Positions 35,237 through 44,285 of a stretch of 64,000 nucleotides of DNA are shown piece by piece (positions within the stretch are counted from its first letter, which is position 1; the number at the start of each line of letters is the position of its first letter). The notes under the pieces were generated by a model that ran no database searches, was not told the DNA's origin, and worked only from the letters and a program-made list of their open reading frames with translations. The position numbers and the translations under genes were made by a program. The stretch is from Paenibacillus sp. 37 (GTDB lineage: Bacteria > Bacillota > Bacilli > Paenibacillales > Paenibacillaceae). The stretch is from contig NZ_CP043761.1 in assembly GCF_008386395.1 (NCBI RefSeq), positions 2,356,001 through 2,420,000 of the forward strand, written 5' to 3'.

Positions 35237-37003
35237 TTATTGTTTGCTTACATTGAAATGAGAGATCAATTCTTGGAGTTCCTCAGACATGGTATTAAGA
35301 CGTGTGGAGGAGTCTACCAGTGTAATCAAAGATGCTTTTTGCTCATCAACAGATGAGGAAATTTGTTCACTGCTGTTTGCTGTCTTACTTACGCTTGAAG
35401 ACAAGTCGTCCGCTGTAGCGGTCATTTCCTCCGTACCCGCAGAGATTTCTTCCGTCGCGCTTGATACTTCCTGAATCTGATTAGATACTTTTTTCGCTGC
35501 TTCTAAAATATCTTCGAAAAGTTGTCCTGTTTGATCGGCTACGCTGAGTCCTGTATCTACTTCTGACGTACCTTGTTCCATTGCACGTACAGCTTGTTTA
35601 ATTCCAGCTTGAATCTCTTGGATCAATACGCCAACCTGGCTGGTCGCTTGTTCAGACTGCTCGGCAAGTTTACGTACTTCACCTGCAACAACTGCAAATC
35701 CTCTTCCTTCTTCACCAACACGAGCTGCTTCAATGGAAGCATTAAGAGCAAGCAAGTTAGTCTGGCTGGAGATACCCGAGATGATATTGAGAATATCACC
35801 GATTTCCTGTGAACGACTCTCCAGAACCTCAATGGCAGAAGCGGTATTCTTAACTGATTCCGTAATCAGATTCATCTGTTCAGATACCTGACGGACAACG
35901 CTGTTACCTTGTTGTGAACGACGTTCCATCTCATAGGCTTCATCCGCTACACTTGCCGAGCTGCTGGCAATCGTCTGGATTACGGTAGCCATCTCGGACA
36001 TGGCCCGTGCACTATCCCGGGTTGCCTGTTCCTGTGAACGAATGTTGGAAGTGATTTGAGTCACATTATTATTGATAGAATCTGCATTCTCACTGTTGCG
36101 CTCGGAAACTTCATATAGCTCTTTGGCAGACTGATTTACTTCTTGTGATGTGATTTGCACTTTAACGATAGTATCGTTGATTTTGCGAACCATGGTGTTG
36201 AACTTCTCATTAACGAGTCCCAGATCGTCTTTTCCTGTCGGAATGTTGACATTCAAATTACCCCGACTCACGTCATCAATTCCTTTGATCAAGTGACGGA
36301 TAGGGGAGAGTGTGTTTTTAACGACAAGGTATTGGATAATCAGGAATAACAGCAAGAAGGCCACAAGGATGATAATTCCGTTTTTGAGCAAGGAGTTTAG
36401 TCCCGCGGGTACGGCTGATGCATCTGCATCAATGGCAAAATATGAGAAAATCTTACCGTTGCTGTCTTTGATTGGATATGCAATGGTTGTCCAAGTTCCG
36501 AAATCATCGGAATAAAATGTTGTGAATGTTGGGCGATCCGTATTAAGCATTTCTTTCAGTGCATTGGCTACAACGACCGGCTGCTCATACATGTCACCAA
36601 TATTTACGTTCTCACTTTGAAAAGCCTCTCTTAGGTTGGTCGGCATCGCTACAAGGGAAGTTAATCTCTTGTTATCGCCACCGAGCTCAACACCGAAGAT
36701 GTAGGCTTGTGCAATGTTAGGATAATATTCTTGCATCTCATCGAAATACGCTCGTAATTTCGTTTGTGTTGCTCCATCATAGCTACCTTCCGCAATAGCA
36801 GCTTGTACCTCGGTAGGATTGATATCTTCAGCCCACTTTTTGGTAATCTGTTCCACCTGTCCATGCAGTTGATCAACAAGAACTGTTTTTTGAAAATAGT
36901 AACTGCTTGCGATAAGTGCTACCCCGATGATAACGATATTCGTAAATGAGAGTAACAAATTTTTGGAGAAAAACGACATGCTTTTCCAACTTAATGATTT
37001 CAC
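35237..37003 (-). CDS. Methyl-accepting chemotaxis protein
   Basis: 588 residues from a GTG start with AGGAG 9 bases upstream. A first membrane span (about 12-33), an extracytoplasmic Cache-like sensor of about 170 residues, a second span (about 205-228), a HAMP domain ([20 protein letters not shown]), then the long coiled-coil signalling domain whose tip reads [26 protein letters not shown]. It would control the CheA kinase in response to an external ligand. Methylation-site helices flank the tip; there is no C-terminal CheR pentapeptide. The NRPS-like gene begins 46 bases after its stop with no terminator, so both may share a transcript. Confidence 0.93.
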   Translation of the reverse strand: MKSLSWKSMSFFSKNLLLSFTNIVIIGVALIASSYYFQKTVLVDQLHGQVEQITKKWAEDINPTEVQAAIAEGSYDGATQTKLRAYFDEMQEYYPNIAQAYIFGVELGGDNKRLTSLVAMPTNLREAFQSENVNIGDMYEQPVVVANALKEMLNTDRPTFTTFYSDDFGTWTTIAYPIKDSNGKIFSYFAIDADASAVPAGLNSLLKNGIIILVAFLLLFLIIQYLVVKNTLSPIRHLIKGIDDVSRGNLNVNIPTGKDDLGLVNEKFNTMVRKINDTIVKVQITSQEVNQSAKELYEVSERNSENADSINNNVTQITSNIRSQEQATRDSARAMSEMATVIQTIASSSASVADEAYEMERRSQQGNSVVRQVSEQMNLITESVKNTASAIEVLESRSQEIGDILNIISGISSQTNLLALNASIEAARVGEEGRGFAVVAGEVRKLAEQSEQATSQVGVLIQEIQAGIKQAVRAMEQGTSEVDTGLSVADQTGQLFEDILEAAKKVSNQIQEVSSATEEISAGTEEMTATADDLSSSVSKTANSSEQISSSVDEQKASLITLVDSSTRLNTMSEELQELISHFNVSKQ

Positions 37004-37488
37004 TAAATTCCACTCCTGATCTTCTTTAAATTAAGAAACTTTAGGGTTGCATTGGTACAGTGAACTAGATCATTCCGTGATCCCCTCCAAAGGAAATTTA
37101 TGCGACCATGGTCTTGGTTTATCAGTCGCTTTCGTAGAGACTTATGTACCGTATGAACCATAGGTGTCTAATTATTAAAACACATCTATAATTAATATGT
37201 CGTATAAAATGTCGTTAAATTGAATAGTATCGTTAAATTTTTTTTAATATTTTACGTATTTATGGACATATCAGATGGTTTATAGGTATTTAGAACTGTT
37301 TATTTTAAAATTTCCCATTTTTTAGCTTCATTCTGTATTCTATAACATGGTGGGTAAAAATACATCCTTCAACAAAACAAAAATATGATGCAAAGATGCA
37401 ACATAAGGCACGGATATACATCGGAAGCGGTTTTATCTATAATAACTACATATGCATTTCTCAAATTATGAGCAGCGGGGGTTTATAG
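37004..37488. other. 485-base divergent intergenic region
   Basis: AT-rich region between the chemoreceptor gene (minus) and rpiA (plus). No gene was found. It contains the short palindrome GACCATGGTC at 37104-37113 and the rpiA promoter at 37415. No clear sigma-D motility promoter was found for the chemoreceptor, though it may lie here. Confidence 0.5.
37415..37443 (+). promoter_or_regulatory. Sigma-A promoter for rpiA
   Basis: TATACA, a 17-base spacer and a perfect TATAAT, 45 bases before the start codon. The -35 matches the consensus at four of six positions. Confidence 0.55.
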
Positions 37489-38160
37489 ATGAATCTTAAA
37501 CAGATAGCAGCAGAGCGTGCGGCAGAATATGTTGAAGATGGAATGAAGGTTGGATTGGGTACAGGTTCAACAGCTTATTATGCCATCTGCCGGATCGGTG
37601 AGCGGGTACGTGATGGATTAAACATTCAAGCGGTTGCCACTTCAGAGGCTTCGGACAAGCTTGCCCGTGAATGGGGGATTCCCATTGTCCCATTTGACCA
37701 GATTGGACGTCTGGATCTGACCATTGATGGCGCTGATGAAGTGGATCCCGAATTTAACCTGATTAAAGGGGGCGGCGGGGCTCTTTTGCGTGAGAAAATC
37801 GTGGCGGCCAATAGTGACAAATTGATTATTGTAGCGGATGGCAGCAAAGCCGTGCAAAAGTTGGGGAAATTCCCGCTTCCAGTTGAGGTGGTTCCATTTG
37901 CTTCGGAGTGGACCTTCCAGGCGCTCGAAAAATTGGGGTGTCAACCACAGTGGCGGATGGATGGACAGCAACGTTATCTGACAGACAACGGAAACCTGAT
38001 AGCGGATTGTCATATGGAAGCGATTGATCGCGCTGCGAACCTTAATGTTCAATTGAACATGTTACCAGGTGTTGTGGATAACGGACTATTTGTGGATATG
38101 GCTAGCACAGTCATTCTTGCCAACGCGGACGGCAGTATCGAAGAGCTTCATCGTTCTTAA
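37489..38160 (+). CDS. rpiA: Ribose-5-phosphate isomerase A
   Basis: 223 residues, the normal length. Interconverts ribose 5-phosphate and ribulose 5-phosphate in the pentose phosphate pathway. The phosphate-binding GLGTGSTAYYAI, the active-site TIDGADEVDPEFNLIKGGGGA with its catalytic Asp and the following ALLREKIVA with its Lys are all present; DNGLFVDMA near the end is also characteristic. The start has GGGGG at 7 bases. A frameshifted acetyltransferase gene begins within 30 bases of its stop, suggesting a shared transcript with that remnant and the MarR gene. Confidence 0.95.
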   Translation: MNLKQIAAERAAEYVEDGMKVGLGTGSTAYYAICRIGERVRDGLNIQAVATSEASDKLAREWGIPIVPFDQIGRLDLTIDGADEVDPEFNLIKGGGGALLREKIVAANSDKLIIVADGSKAVQKLGKFPLPVEVVPFASEWTFQALEKLGCQPQWRMDGQQRYLTDNGNLIADCHMEAIDRAANLNVQLNMLPGVVDNGLFVDMASTVILANADGSIEELHRS

Positions 38161-38185
38161 TATGGAAGAGGGTGCGTTGCATTTC

Positions 38186-38784
38186 ATGAAAGAACTACCA
38201 ATCGTGGATGGTGAACTTGTACTCAGGTGTGTGGAGAAACAGGATCTGAAAGAACTCTATGAATTGATCTATAGTGATGATGTACCTGAATGGAAGCAAT
38301 GGATGCACCCTATTACCCACTTAAACACGAAAGTTATGAAAGTTTTGAACAAGGTATGCTCAAACGTATGGATGTAGATGCAGGCGATTCCAAACCCGTT
38401 TCAATCCGTATTATTGAATCCGACAGACAAATTGTGGGTACAATCAGCTATTACATAGAAGATGAGTTATCCATGTGGCTGGAAATGGGGATTGTAATAT
38501 ACAGATCTGTCCAGTGGGGACGCGGGGTTGGCACACGCTCACTTGTCATGTGGTCAAGTCATTTGTTCGAACAGATGCCTTTGGTTCGGGTTGGATTGAC
38601 TACTTGGTCTGGTAATGAACGTATGATCCGTGCGGCTGCAAAAGCCGGATTACAAGTAGAGGGGCGAATGCGGAAGTGTCGTATCGTTCGCGGGCAGTAC
38701 TATGATTCAATTCGTATGGGGATGCTCCGTGAGGAGTGGGAGCAGAGGCTGGCCCCTCATACGAGCCTAAATGTAAACAACTGA
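38186..38784 (+). pseudogene. GNAT acetyltransferase (RimJ/RimL type) interrupted by a frameshift
   Basis: Two overlapping frames together give one acetyltransferase. The first reads MKELPIVDGELVLRCVEKQD to DDVPEWKQW; the second continues with DAPYYPLKHESYESFEQG and contains the acetyl-CoA region SVQWGRGVGTRSLVMW and the C-terminal GLQVEGRMRKCRIVRGQYYD. They join near base 38305, where CAATGGATGCACCC would need one extra G to keep the frame. The start is uncertain (ATG 38162 or 38186). Either a recent inactivating deletion or a sequencing error; the second frame is otherwise fully intact, with no further stops. The C-terminal part alone would lack the N-terminal strands of the fold. Confidence 0.8.
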
Positions 38785-38799
38785 TGGAGGATTATTGAA

Positions 38800-39261
38800 A
38801 TGCCGAACACGGAGGACAACCGGGAACTGTCTTTACAATTATTTGTGGTTCTTGCTCGTGCCTACAATTCTGTGACCTCACGTTCCAATCGGGACATCCA
38901 GAGTCATGGTCTGAATACGACAGAATTTGGCGTGCTTGACTTGTTATATCATAAGGGACCACAGGCATTGCAAAAGATTGGTGAGAAGGTGTTAATGTCC
39001 AGTGGTAATATTACCTATGTTGTAGATAAGTTACAAAATAAAAATCTGCTGTTTCGTCGGCCATCCAAGGAAGATCGGCGTGTCATTTACGCTGAATTAA
39101 CCGAGGAAGGAAGACAGTTGTTCACACAGATATTTCCTCAACATCACCAGGTTATCATTGATGCTTTGGAGGGACTTGACCCTTCCGAGAAAGTGGATGC
39201 GATTAAGATGTTGAAGAAGCTGGGACTGGCGGCAGAAGGGAAAACTGACTTGCGTTCATAA
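38800..39261 (+). CDS. MarR-family transcriptional regulator
   Basis: 153 residues; GGAGG precedes the ATG at 9 bases. The winged helix reads LQKIGEKVLMSSGNITYVVDKLQNKNLLFRRPSKEDRRVIYAELT, with the DRR wing. The N-terminal half (QLFVVLARAYNSVTSRSNRDI) resembles the MarR subgroup that includes thiol-based or antibiotic-responsive regulators, but no conserved Cys is visible. It follows the broken acetyltransferase by 15 bases. No palindromic operator was identified next to it, and its target is unknown. Confidence 0.85.
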   Translation: MPNTEDNRELSLQLFVVLARAYNSVTSRSNRDIQSHGLNTTEFGVLDLLYHKGPQALQKIGEKVLMSSGNITYVVDKLQNKNLLFRRPSKEDRRVIYAELTEEGRQLFTQIFPQHHQVIIDALEGLDPSEKVDAIKMLKKLGLAAEGKTDLRS

Positions 39262-39278
39262 CGCAGGTCAGTTTTTTT
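39241..39278 (+). terminator. Intrinsic terminator overlapping the MarR stop codon
   Basis: AAAACTGAC-T-TGCGTT pairs with AACGCA-G-GTCAGTTTT around a CAT loop; the stem contains the last codons and the stop codon lies at the loop. A T run of seven follows. Confidence 0.85.
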
Positions 39279-39542
39279 GTGGAACCTTAAAGTACAGTAT
39301 ACTGGCTGACTTACTTGCAAGGCCCTCCATAATATAGGAAGATTATTCTATACATGCATGGCGTTAAACACATGATCATCAGGAATTCATGTATAATGGA
39401 ACAGAACTTTTAAGAGCGGAATGGATGGATTGGAACAAGTAGAAGAACCTATCCCGATTGCAAGTGAGCTAACATCGATCTCATTCTGGATTAGTCACGA
39501 ATGATGATGGAGATGTGATGCGGGTAGAGGAGGGGTGCATCT

Positions 39543-40637
39543 ATGAGTCATCAAGAAGCAGGAGAACGTTTACTCCAGGAATCGGGGAACTTAGCTGACA
39601 AAATAACGGAGAAACAGTATCTCAGACAGCCCGATTTACTTGAGCGATTTGGTGAGAACGGAAAAATGCGAACCAAACAGGATTCTCAGTATAGCTTGAA
39701 CTATTTGGCAGAAAGTGCACTCGTACAGAGTCCAGGCCTGTTTACTCATTATATTGCCTGGCTGAAAGTTCTACTTGAAGGTTATAAGGTATCACAAGAA
39801 GACCTGGCGATTAATCTCAATCTGATTAGAGAGACATTGGAAGAAGAATTTGACCATCCGTCAAAGGCGCTTCTGCTCGATTATCTGGATATGGGAATAT
39901 ATAGAACAACACAATTGGAGTCACAGGCGGGTTACATCAACGAATCCATGCCATATGGAGATGCTGCGCAATCGTACTTGCAGTGTTTGCTTGAGAATAA
40001 ACGGAAAGAAGCATTCGAAATCATTGAAGCTCAGTTAGAAGCTGGGGTGACGATTCGTGATATTTATCGATATATTTTTCAGCCTACCCAATATGAAGTT
40101 GGGCGATTGTGGCAATGCCATCGAATCAGTGTGGGGCAAGAACACTTTTGTACGGCAGCGACTCAGTCATTCATATCACGTCTCTATTCTCGCTGGTTGA
40201 TTCATACAGGTCAGGGTAAAAGGTTGGTTGCCACCTGTGTAGGCAGTGAACAACATGAGATCGGACTGCGTATGCTCACAGATGTGTTCGAGATGGAAGG
40301 CTGGGATACGCACTATCTGGGAGCCAATGTTCCTAATGGAAGTGTAGTCGAGGCTATAGAGCGCTATCAGGGGGATGTTGTTGCGATTTCAGTTACGATG
40401 ACGTATCACCTTCATCTGGCCAAAGAATTGATTCAACTTATTCGTCATCATCCGGCAACGGCACATGTGAAGATTATGGTCGGGGGATATCCTTTTAATA
40501 TTGATCAGGATTTGTGGAAAACGATAGGAGCCGACGGTTATGCTCCGGGAGCCGATGAGGCAGTTGCGGTTGCAGAACAATTATTGGCTCAGCCAGCTAC
40601 ATGCAATCATCTGGATCTGGATATGGTTAGGGATTAG
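39543..40637 (+). CDS. Cobalamin-binding sensor protein, CarH/LitR-like photoreceptor module without HTH
   Basis: 364 residues. About residues 1-135 are helical and unassigned (LNYLAESALVQSPGLFTHYI). Residues about 140-215 form the helical cap: Trp190 is followed after nine residues by Glu200-His201 (W-x9-EH), the motif that marks AdoCbl photoreceptors such as CarH. The Rossmann B12 domain follows: EQHEIG with the lower-ligand His238, SVTMTYHL, and VGGYPF. The W-to-His spacing (48) is close to that of CarH (46). The MerR-type DNA-binding domain of CarH is absent, and the CarH His132 position is Gln191. The partner is probably the hybrid kinase 12 bases downstream. Sensing of light or B12 is inference. 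Confidence 0.82.
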   Translation: MSHQEAGERLLQESGNLADKITEKQYLRQPDLLERFGENGKMRTKQDSQYSLNYLAESALVQSPGLFTHYIAWLKVLLEGYKVSQEDLAINLNLIRETLEEEFDHPSKALLLDYLDMGIYRTTQLESQAGYINESMPYGDAAQSYLQCLLENKRKEAFEIIEAQLEAGVTIRDIYRYIFQPTQYEVGRLWQCHRISVGQEHFCTAATQSFISRLYSRWLIHTGQGKRLVATCVGSEQHEIGLRMLTDVFEMEGWDTHYLGANVPNGSVVEAIERYQGDVVAISVTMTYHLHLAKELIQLIRHHPATAHVKIMVGGYPFNIDQDLWKTIGADGYAPGADEAVAVAEQLLAQPATCNHLDLDMVRD

Positions 40638-40649
40638 GAGAGGGATGAT

Positions 40650-42362
40650 GTGATGTCTAATGAGAGCGGAGAGATACAGAGGCTACGCAGAACGATTGAG
40701 CAGTTATCGGATCAGATGATCCGAAGCAAAGAGCAAGAGGAACGGACACTTGCGGAATTCTCGGAGATGAATAATGAACTGGTGACACTCCATCGTCTGC
40801 TTGCAAAGAACAATAACAGTCTTGAAGCTGCACGTCAGCAAGCAGTAGATGCAGGTGATTCAAAAATCGCATTTATTGCAGGCATCAGTCATGATTTTCG
40901 TACGCCATTAAATGGCATATTGGGGATGGCTGAGATGCTGAAGTTGTCTCCATTGTCTGAAGAACAGGAAAATTCCGTTTCCGTTATACAGGATGCTGCC
41001 AAACTGCTGCTTAAGCTGATTCAGGATCTTCTGGATCTGTCCAAACTTGAGGCGGGGCAGATGCGACTTGAACTGGGAGAAGTGGACCTTCAAGAGACGA
41101 TAAACTATATTGTTCGTTTGCTCGAACCCCAAGTCAGAAAGAACGGAAATCAGTTATCGATAGACTGTGACCCCAGAATCTCTACTCTTCTTGAAGGGGA
41201 TTCAACGAGGATTACACAGATACTGATCAATCTGATTCAGAATGCGAACAAATTCACATCAGAAGGAACGGTGCGGATACGAGTCACCCTTATGAAAGAT
41301 GATGAGATTACACAAATGATCCGACTTGAAGTCGAAGATACGGGGATTGGTATCTCGGAAGAAGATCAGAATCAGTTATTTCAACCCTACGTGCAGACTG
41401 AACGAGGTCGCTCAAGTGAGTATGGAGGAACGGGCCTTGGATTATCGATCTGCAGGTCGCTCGTTACACTGATGGAAGGTCAGATTGGAGTAGACAGTCA
41501 GGAGGGTGAAGGATCAACATTCTGGTTCGAACTTACACTTGGTAAGAAAGACGGTAACCAGTCCGCTAACCAGTTTGTTGCTTCCGCTCAAGAGCATCAG
41601 GGGCGTGATATGGATGATGAAGCTCCTTCTATATCTGTATTGCTAGCCGATGATAATGTTATCAACCGGCAGCTTGTTATGTTGCAACTCAAAAAACTGG
41701 GAATAACCCAAGTGGACGCTGTAGTGAATGGGGAAGAGGCAATAGCTGCTTTTCTCAGCAAAAAATACAGTTTGATTCTCATGGATTATATGATGCCATT
41801 GATGGACGGTTTACAGGCAACACGCAAAATCCGCTCGATAGAAATGGATGAAATGCGTCATACCACACCAATCATTGCAATGACAGGTAATGTCATGCAG
41901 GGAGAGAAAGACAAGTGTATGGAAGCCGGGATGAATGACTTTATTGGCAAACCCTTCACGCTGGAAATTCTGAGTAAGATGATCGAGAAGTGGCAGCAAT
42001 CTTCCGAACCGACCGAGGTACTAAATATGAGCATCGTACATGAGATTGCGGAATTAAACACCGATGGTGATCGTACACTCCTTGGTATGTTGTTGGACAT
42101 GTATCGTACCGATACACCTGGTAAAATTGAGGTGCTGCGCAGACATATTGTGTCCGGTGACCATGTTGCTGCAACCGAGGTAGCCCATGATCTGAAATCA
42201 GGGAGCTTGAGCCTAGGGATTCGTTATTTATCAACTTTGTTTGCCCGGATAGAGCAGTTTGCGAAGGAAGGTCAATCACGGAAGGCAGAACCATTGCTGG
42301 ATGCTTTGTTACCCGCCTATCAAGCAGCATGTGAGTCACTTCAACGAGTAAGTAAAGATTGA
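40650..42362 (+). CDS. Hybrid histidine kinase with receiver and HPt domains
   Basis: 570 residues, soluble. GTG 40650 and ATG 40653 are both possible starts after AGGAGAGG. A coiled coil (about 5-70) leads to the HisKA domain with His81 in ISHDFRTPLNG, the ATPase domain (NLIQNANKF, DTGIGIS, GGTGLGLSI), a receiver domain with phospho-acceptor Asp379 (LILMDYMMPLMDG) and conserved Lys in FIGKPF, and an HPt domain with His513 (VAHDLKSGSLSLG). It has no membrane span and no own sensor domain, so it probably takes its input from the cobalamin-binding protein encoded just before. The HPt output would pass phosphate to a response regulator encoded elsewhere. Confidence 0.9.
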   Translation: MMSNESGEIQRLRRTIEQLSDQMIRSKEQEERTLAEFSEMNNELVTLHRLLAKNNNSLEAARQQAVDAGDSKIAFIAGISHDFRTPLNGILGMAEMLKLSPLSEEQENSVSVIQDAAKLLLKLIQDLLDLSKLEAGQMRLELGEVDLQETINYIVRLLEPQVRKNGNQLSIDCDPRISTLLEGDSTRITQILINLIQNANKFTSEGTVRIRVTLMKDDEITQMIRLEVEDTGIGISEEDQNQLFQPYVQTERGRSSEYGGTGLGLSICRSLVTLMEGQIGVDSQEGEGSTFWFELTLGKKDGNQSANQFVASAQEHQGRDMDDEAPSISVLLADDNVINRQLVMLQLKKLGITQVDAVVNGEEAIAAFLSKKYSLILMDYMMPLMDGLQATRKIRSIEMDEMRHTTPIIAMTGNVMQGEKDKCMEAGMNDFIGKPFTLEILSKMIEKWQQSSEPTEVLNMSIVHEIAELNTDGDRTLLGMLLDMYRTDTPGKIEVLRRHIVSGDHVAATEVAHDLKSGSLSLGIRYLSTLFARIEQFAKEGQSRKAEPLLDALLPAYQAACESLQRVSKD

Positions 42363-42398
42363 ACATATCTTAATAAGGAAAGAGGGTAGAACTCGTTC

Positions 42399-43376
42399 AT
42401 GTTATTCTACGTACTTGCAGCACTAGTACTGATCGTTCTTGCTCTTTTATCGGCTGGTGGGCTTTATTTTTTCAAAACGGCCATTCGCCGTACCCCAAAA
42501 ACGTTTTTGGTGGATAATCCAAATCTGATGCCTGAACCGGACAATGAAATCATCAGTAGTGCTTCTGATCTGAAGTGGCTGGATGCTCAGCCTACAGAAG
42601 AGATATCTCTTCAATCACATGATGGATTAAAACTGTATGGTACATGGGTCGGTTCCAATAAAGGGTCGGATCAGACGGTTATTCTGGCACATGGTTATTC
42701 GGGGAAAGGTAGAGAAATGGCTGGTTTTGCCCGATTTTATGCTGAAAAACATGGGTATAACGTGTTAATGCCGGATGATCGGGGTCACGGCCGCAGCGAA
42801 GGTGACATCATCGGTTTTGGCTGGTTAGATCGGAAGGATTATGTCCAGTGGAGCAACTGGGTGCTTGAAAAAGTGGGTACAAAAGGGGAAATCTTATTGC
42901 ACGGCATATCCATGGGAGGAGCAACCGTACTGATGACAGGTGGTGAAGCCCTGCCGACTCAGGTTAAAGCGATTGTGTCTGATTGTGCATATACATCCGT
43001 GGAAGAAGAACTGACGTTCCAGTTAAAGCAATTATACAAGCTTCCTGCATTTCCGTTTATACCTGTCACAAGTCTGATCTCCCGGTGGAAAGCAGGGTAT
43101 TCCTTCAGAGAGGCTTCGGCACTCAAGCAACTTGCCAAAGTTAACGTTCCCGTGTTATTCATCCACGGTGAGGCTGATACGTTTGTACCGACCGAAATGG
43201 TATACAGGTTGTATGAAGCTTGCCCAACCAAAAAGGAATTGCTGACCGTCCCCCGTGCGGGTCATGGCACAGCGTTTCAAGTTGATCGCACTGGATATGA
43301 GGCGGCACTGGAATCCTTTATGAAGAAAAATCTGTTGCCTTCGTGCTTCGTACCTGAAAGTTCAGAGGCCAAGTAA
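42399..43376 (+). CDS. Alpha/beta hydrolase with N-terminal membrane anchor
   Basis: 325 residues. The first 25 residues form a membrane span (LAALVLIVLALLSAGGLYFF), followed by a typical alpha/beta hydrolase: oxyanion region ILAHGYSGKGREM, DDRGHGRSEGD, nucleophile elbow HGISMGGAT, acid HGEADTFVP and catalytic His in RAGHGTA. It resembles Bacillus YqkD-type hydrolases; substrate unknown. The start has AAAGAGGG 11 bases upstream. It follows the hybrid kinase by 36 bases without a terminator and might share its transcript, though no role in signalling is evident. Confidence 0.88.
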   Translation: MLFYVLAALVLIVLALLSAGGLYFFKTAIRRTPKTFLVDNPNLMPEPDNEIISSASDLKWLDAQPTEEISLQSHDGLKLYGTWVGSNKGSDQTVILAHGYSGKGREMAGFARFYAEKHGYNVLMPDDRGHGRSEGDIIGFGWLDRKDYVQWSNWVLEKVGTKGEILLHGISMGGATVLMTGGEALPTQVKAIVSDCAYTSVEEELTFQLKQLYKLPAFPFIPVTSLISRWKAGYSFREASALKQLAKVNVPVLFIHGEADTFVPTEMVYRLYEACPTKKELLTVPRAGHGTAFQVDRTGYEAALESFMKKNLLPSCFVPESSEAK

Positions 43377-43503
43377 TGCGATGACCTTGTGTTTATAGGT
43401 ATGCCCATGATCAAGGGGGCGCGGCGTTTAATTGATTTTTTTGTGACAATCTGGGTATTAAGTAGAAGATGCAAATCATTTACTAAACGATGGGGGTATC
43501 TTG

Positions 43504-44217
43504 ATGGGAAACGAACAATTTGAGGCTGCACGAAAAGCAGAGGCAGGTTATCATTCCAACTTCTATCAGAATAATGAATTATTCGCCTCCGGTACCTGGA
43601 TGTCGAGGCCCATGCCTATGGTGATGGATATGCTGGAACGTTTACTTACTCACAAGGAGGAATTGCGTGTCCTCGATCTGGGATGCGGAGTTGGGAGACA
43701 TACGATACCGATTGCACAGCGCCTTGCAAAAACGAACAGTGAAGTCATCGGTGTGGATTTACTGGATGAGGCCGTAGATGGACTTCGCAAGTATGCGAAA
43801 GAATATCAGGTTGATCATATCGTGCAGGCAGTGAAAGCAGATGTTGAACATTATGCTATGGAGCCAAACTATTTTGATTATATCGCTGCTTGTTCTTGTC
43901 TGGAACATGTTTCCAATAAGCAAGCCTTTATGGAAGCGATAGACCGGTTACAGGCCGGAACTCGTACAGGGGGCATTCATTGTATTACCATGAGTACCAA
44001 TGTGGAGGAAAAAGAAATCAATACAGGCAAGGAGATTAAACCATTAATTGAGCTGAACCTGCCCACAGCCGAGGCGATTGCTATACTGGAGGATGCCTAC
44101 AAAGGCTGGAATATTCTGCTTCAGGAACATGTTACACAGACGATTGAAGAGGAAAAGTATGATGAACCGACACAATTTCGTTGTGAACTGCTTCGTTTCG
44201 CTGTGCAAAAGCAATAA
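43504..44217 (+). CDS. SAM-dependent methyltransferase, class I
   Basis: 237 residues from ATG 43504, with GGGGGT 6 bases upstream (a TTG directly before is less well spaced). Motif I is VLDLGCGVGRHTIP (residues about 57-70), followed by the acidic loop GVDLLDEA and motif IV YIAACSCLEHV. The profile is that of TehB-like or UbiE-like small-molecule methyltransferases; substrate unknown. It is separated from the previous gene by 127 bases and followed by a GC-rich hairpin. Confidence 0.85.
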   Translation: MGNEQFEAARKAEAGYHSNFYQNNELFASGTWMSRPMPMVMDMLERLLTHKEELRVLDLGCGVGRHTIPIAQRLAKTNSEVIGVDLLDEAVDGLRKYAKEYQVDHIVQAVKADVEHYAMEPNYFDYIAACSCLEHVSNKQAFMEAIDRLQAGTRTGGIHCITMSTNVEEKEINTGKEIKPLIELNLPTAEAIAILEDAYKGWNILLQEHVTQTIEEEKYDEPTQFRCELLRFAVQKQ

Positions 44218-44223
44218 ATTCTC

Positions 44224-44250
44224 TGCCGGGACCTGACAAAGGACCCGGCA
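44224..44250 (+). terminator. Hairpin after the methyltransferase gene
   Basis: TGCCGGG pairs with CCCGGCA around a 13-base loop. The following CTCTTAA is only weakly U-rich, so termination may be partial. Confidence 0.5.
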
Positions 44251-44285
44251 CTCTTAATGTGTGGTCTGAAGGGAGATGGTTAAGG

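Noticed and set aside
37004..37488. Riboswitch or small RNA in the 485-base gap before rpiA
   Set aside because: No conserved aptamer pattern or terminator-linked structure could be recognised; only a promoter is supported.
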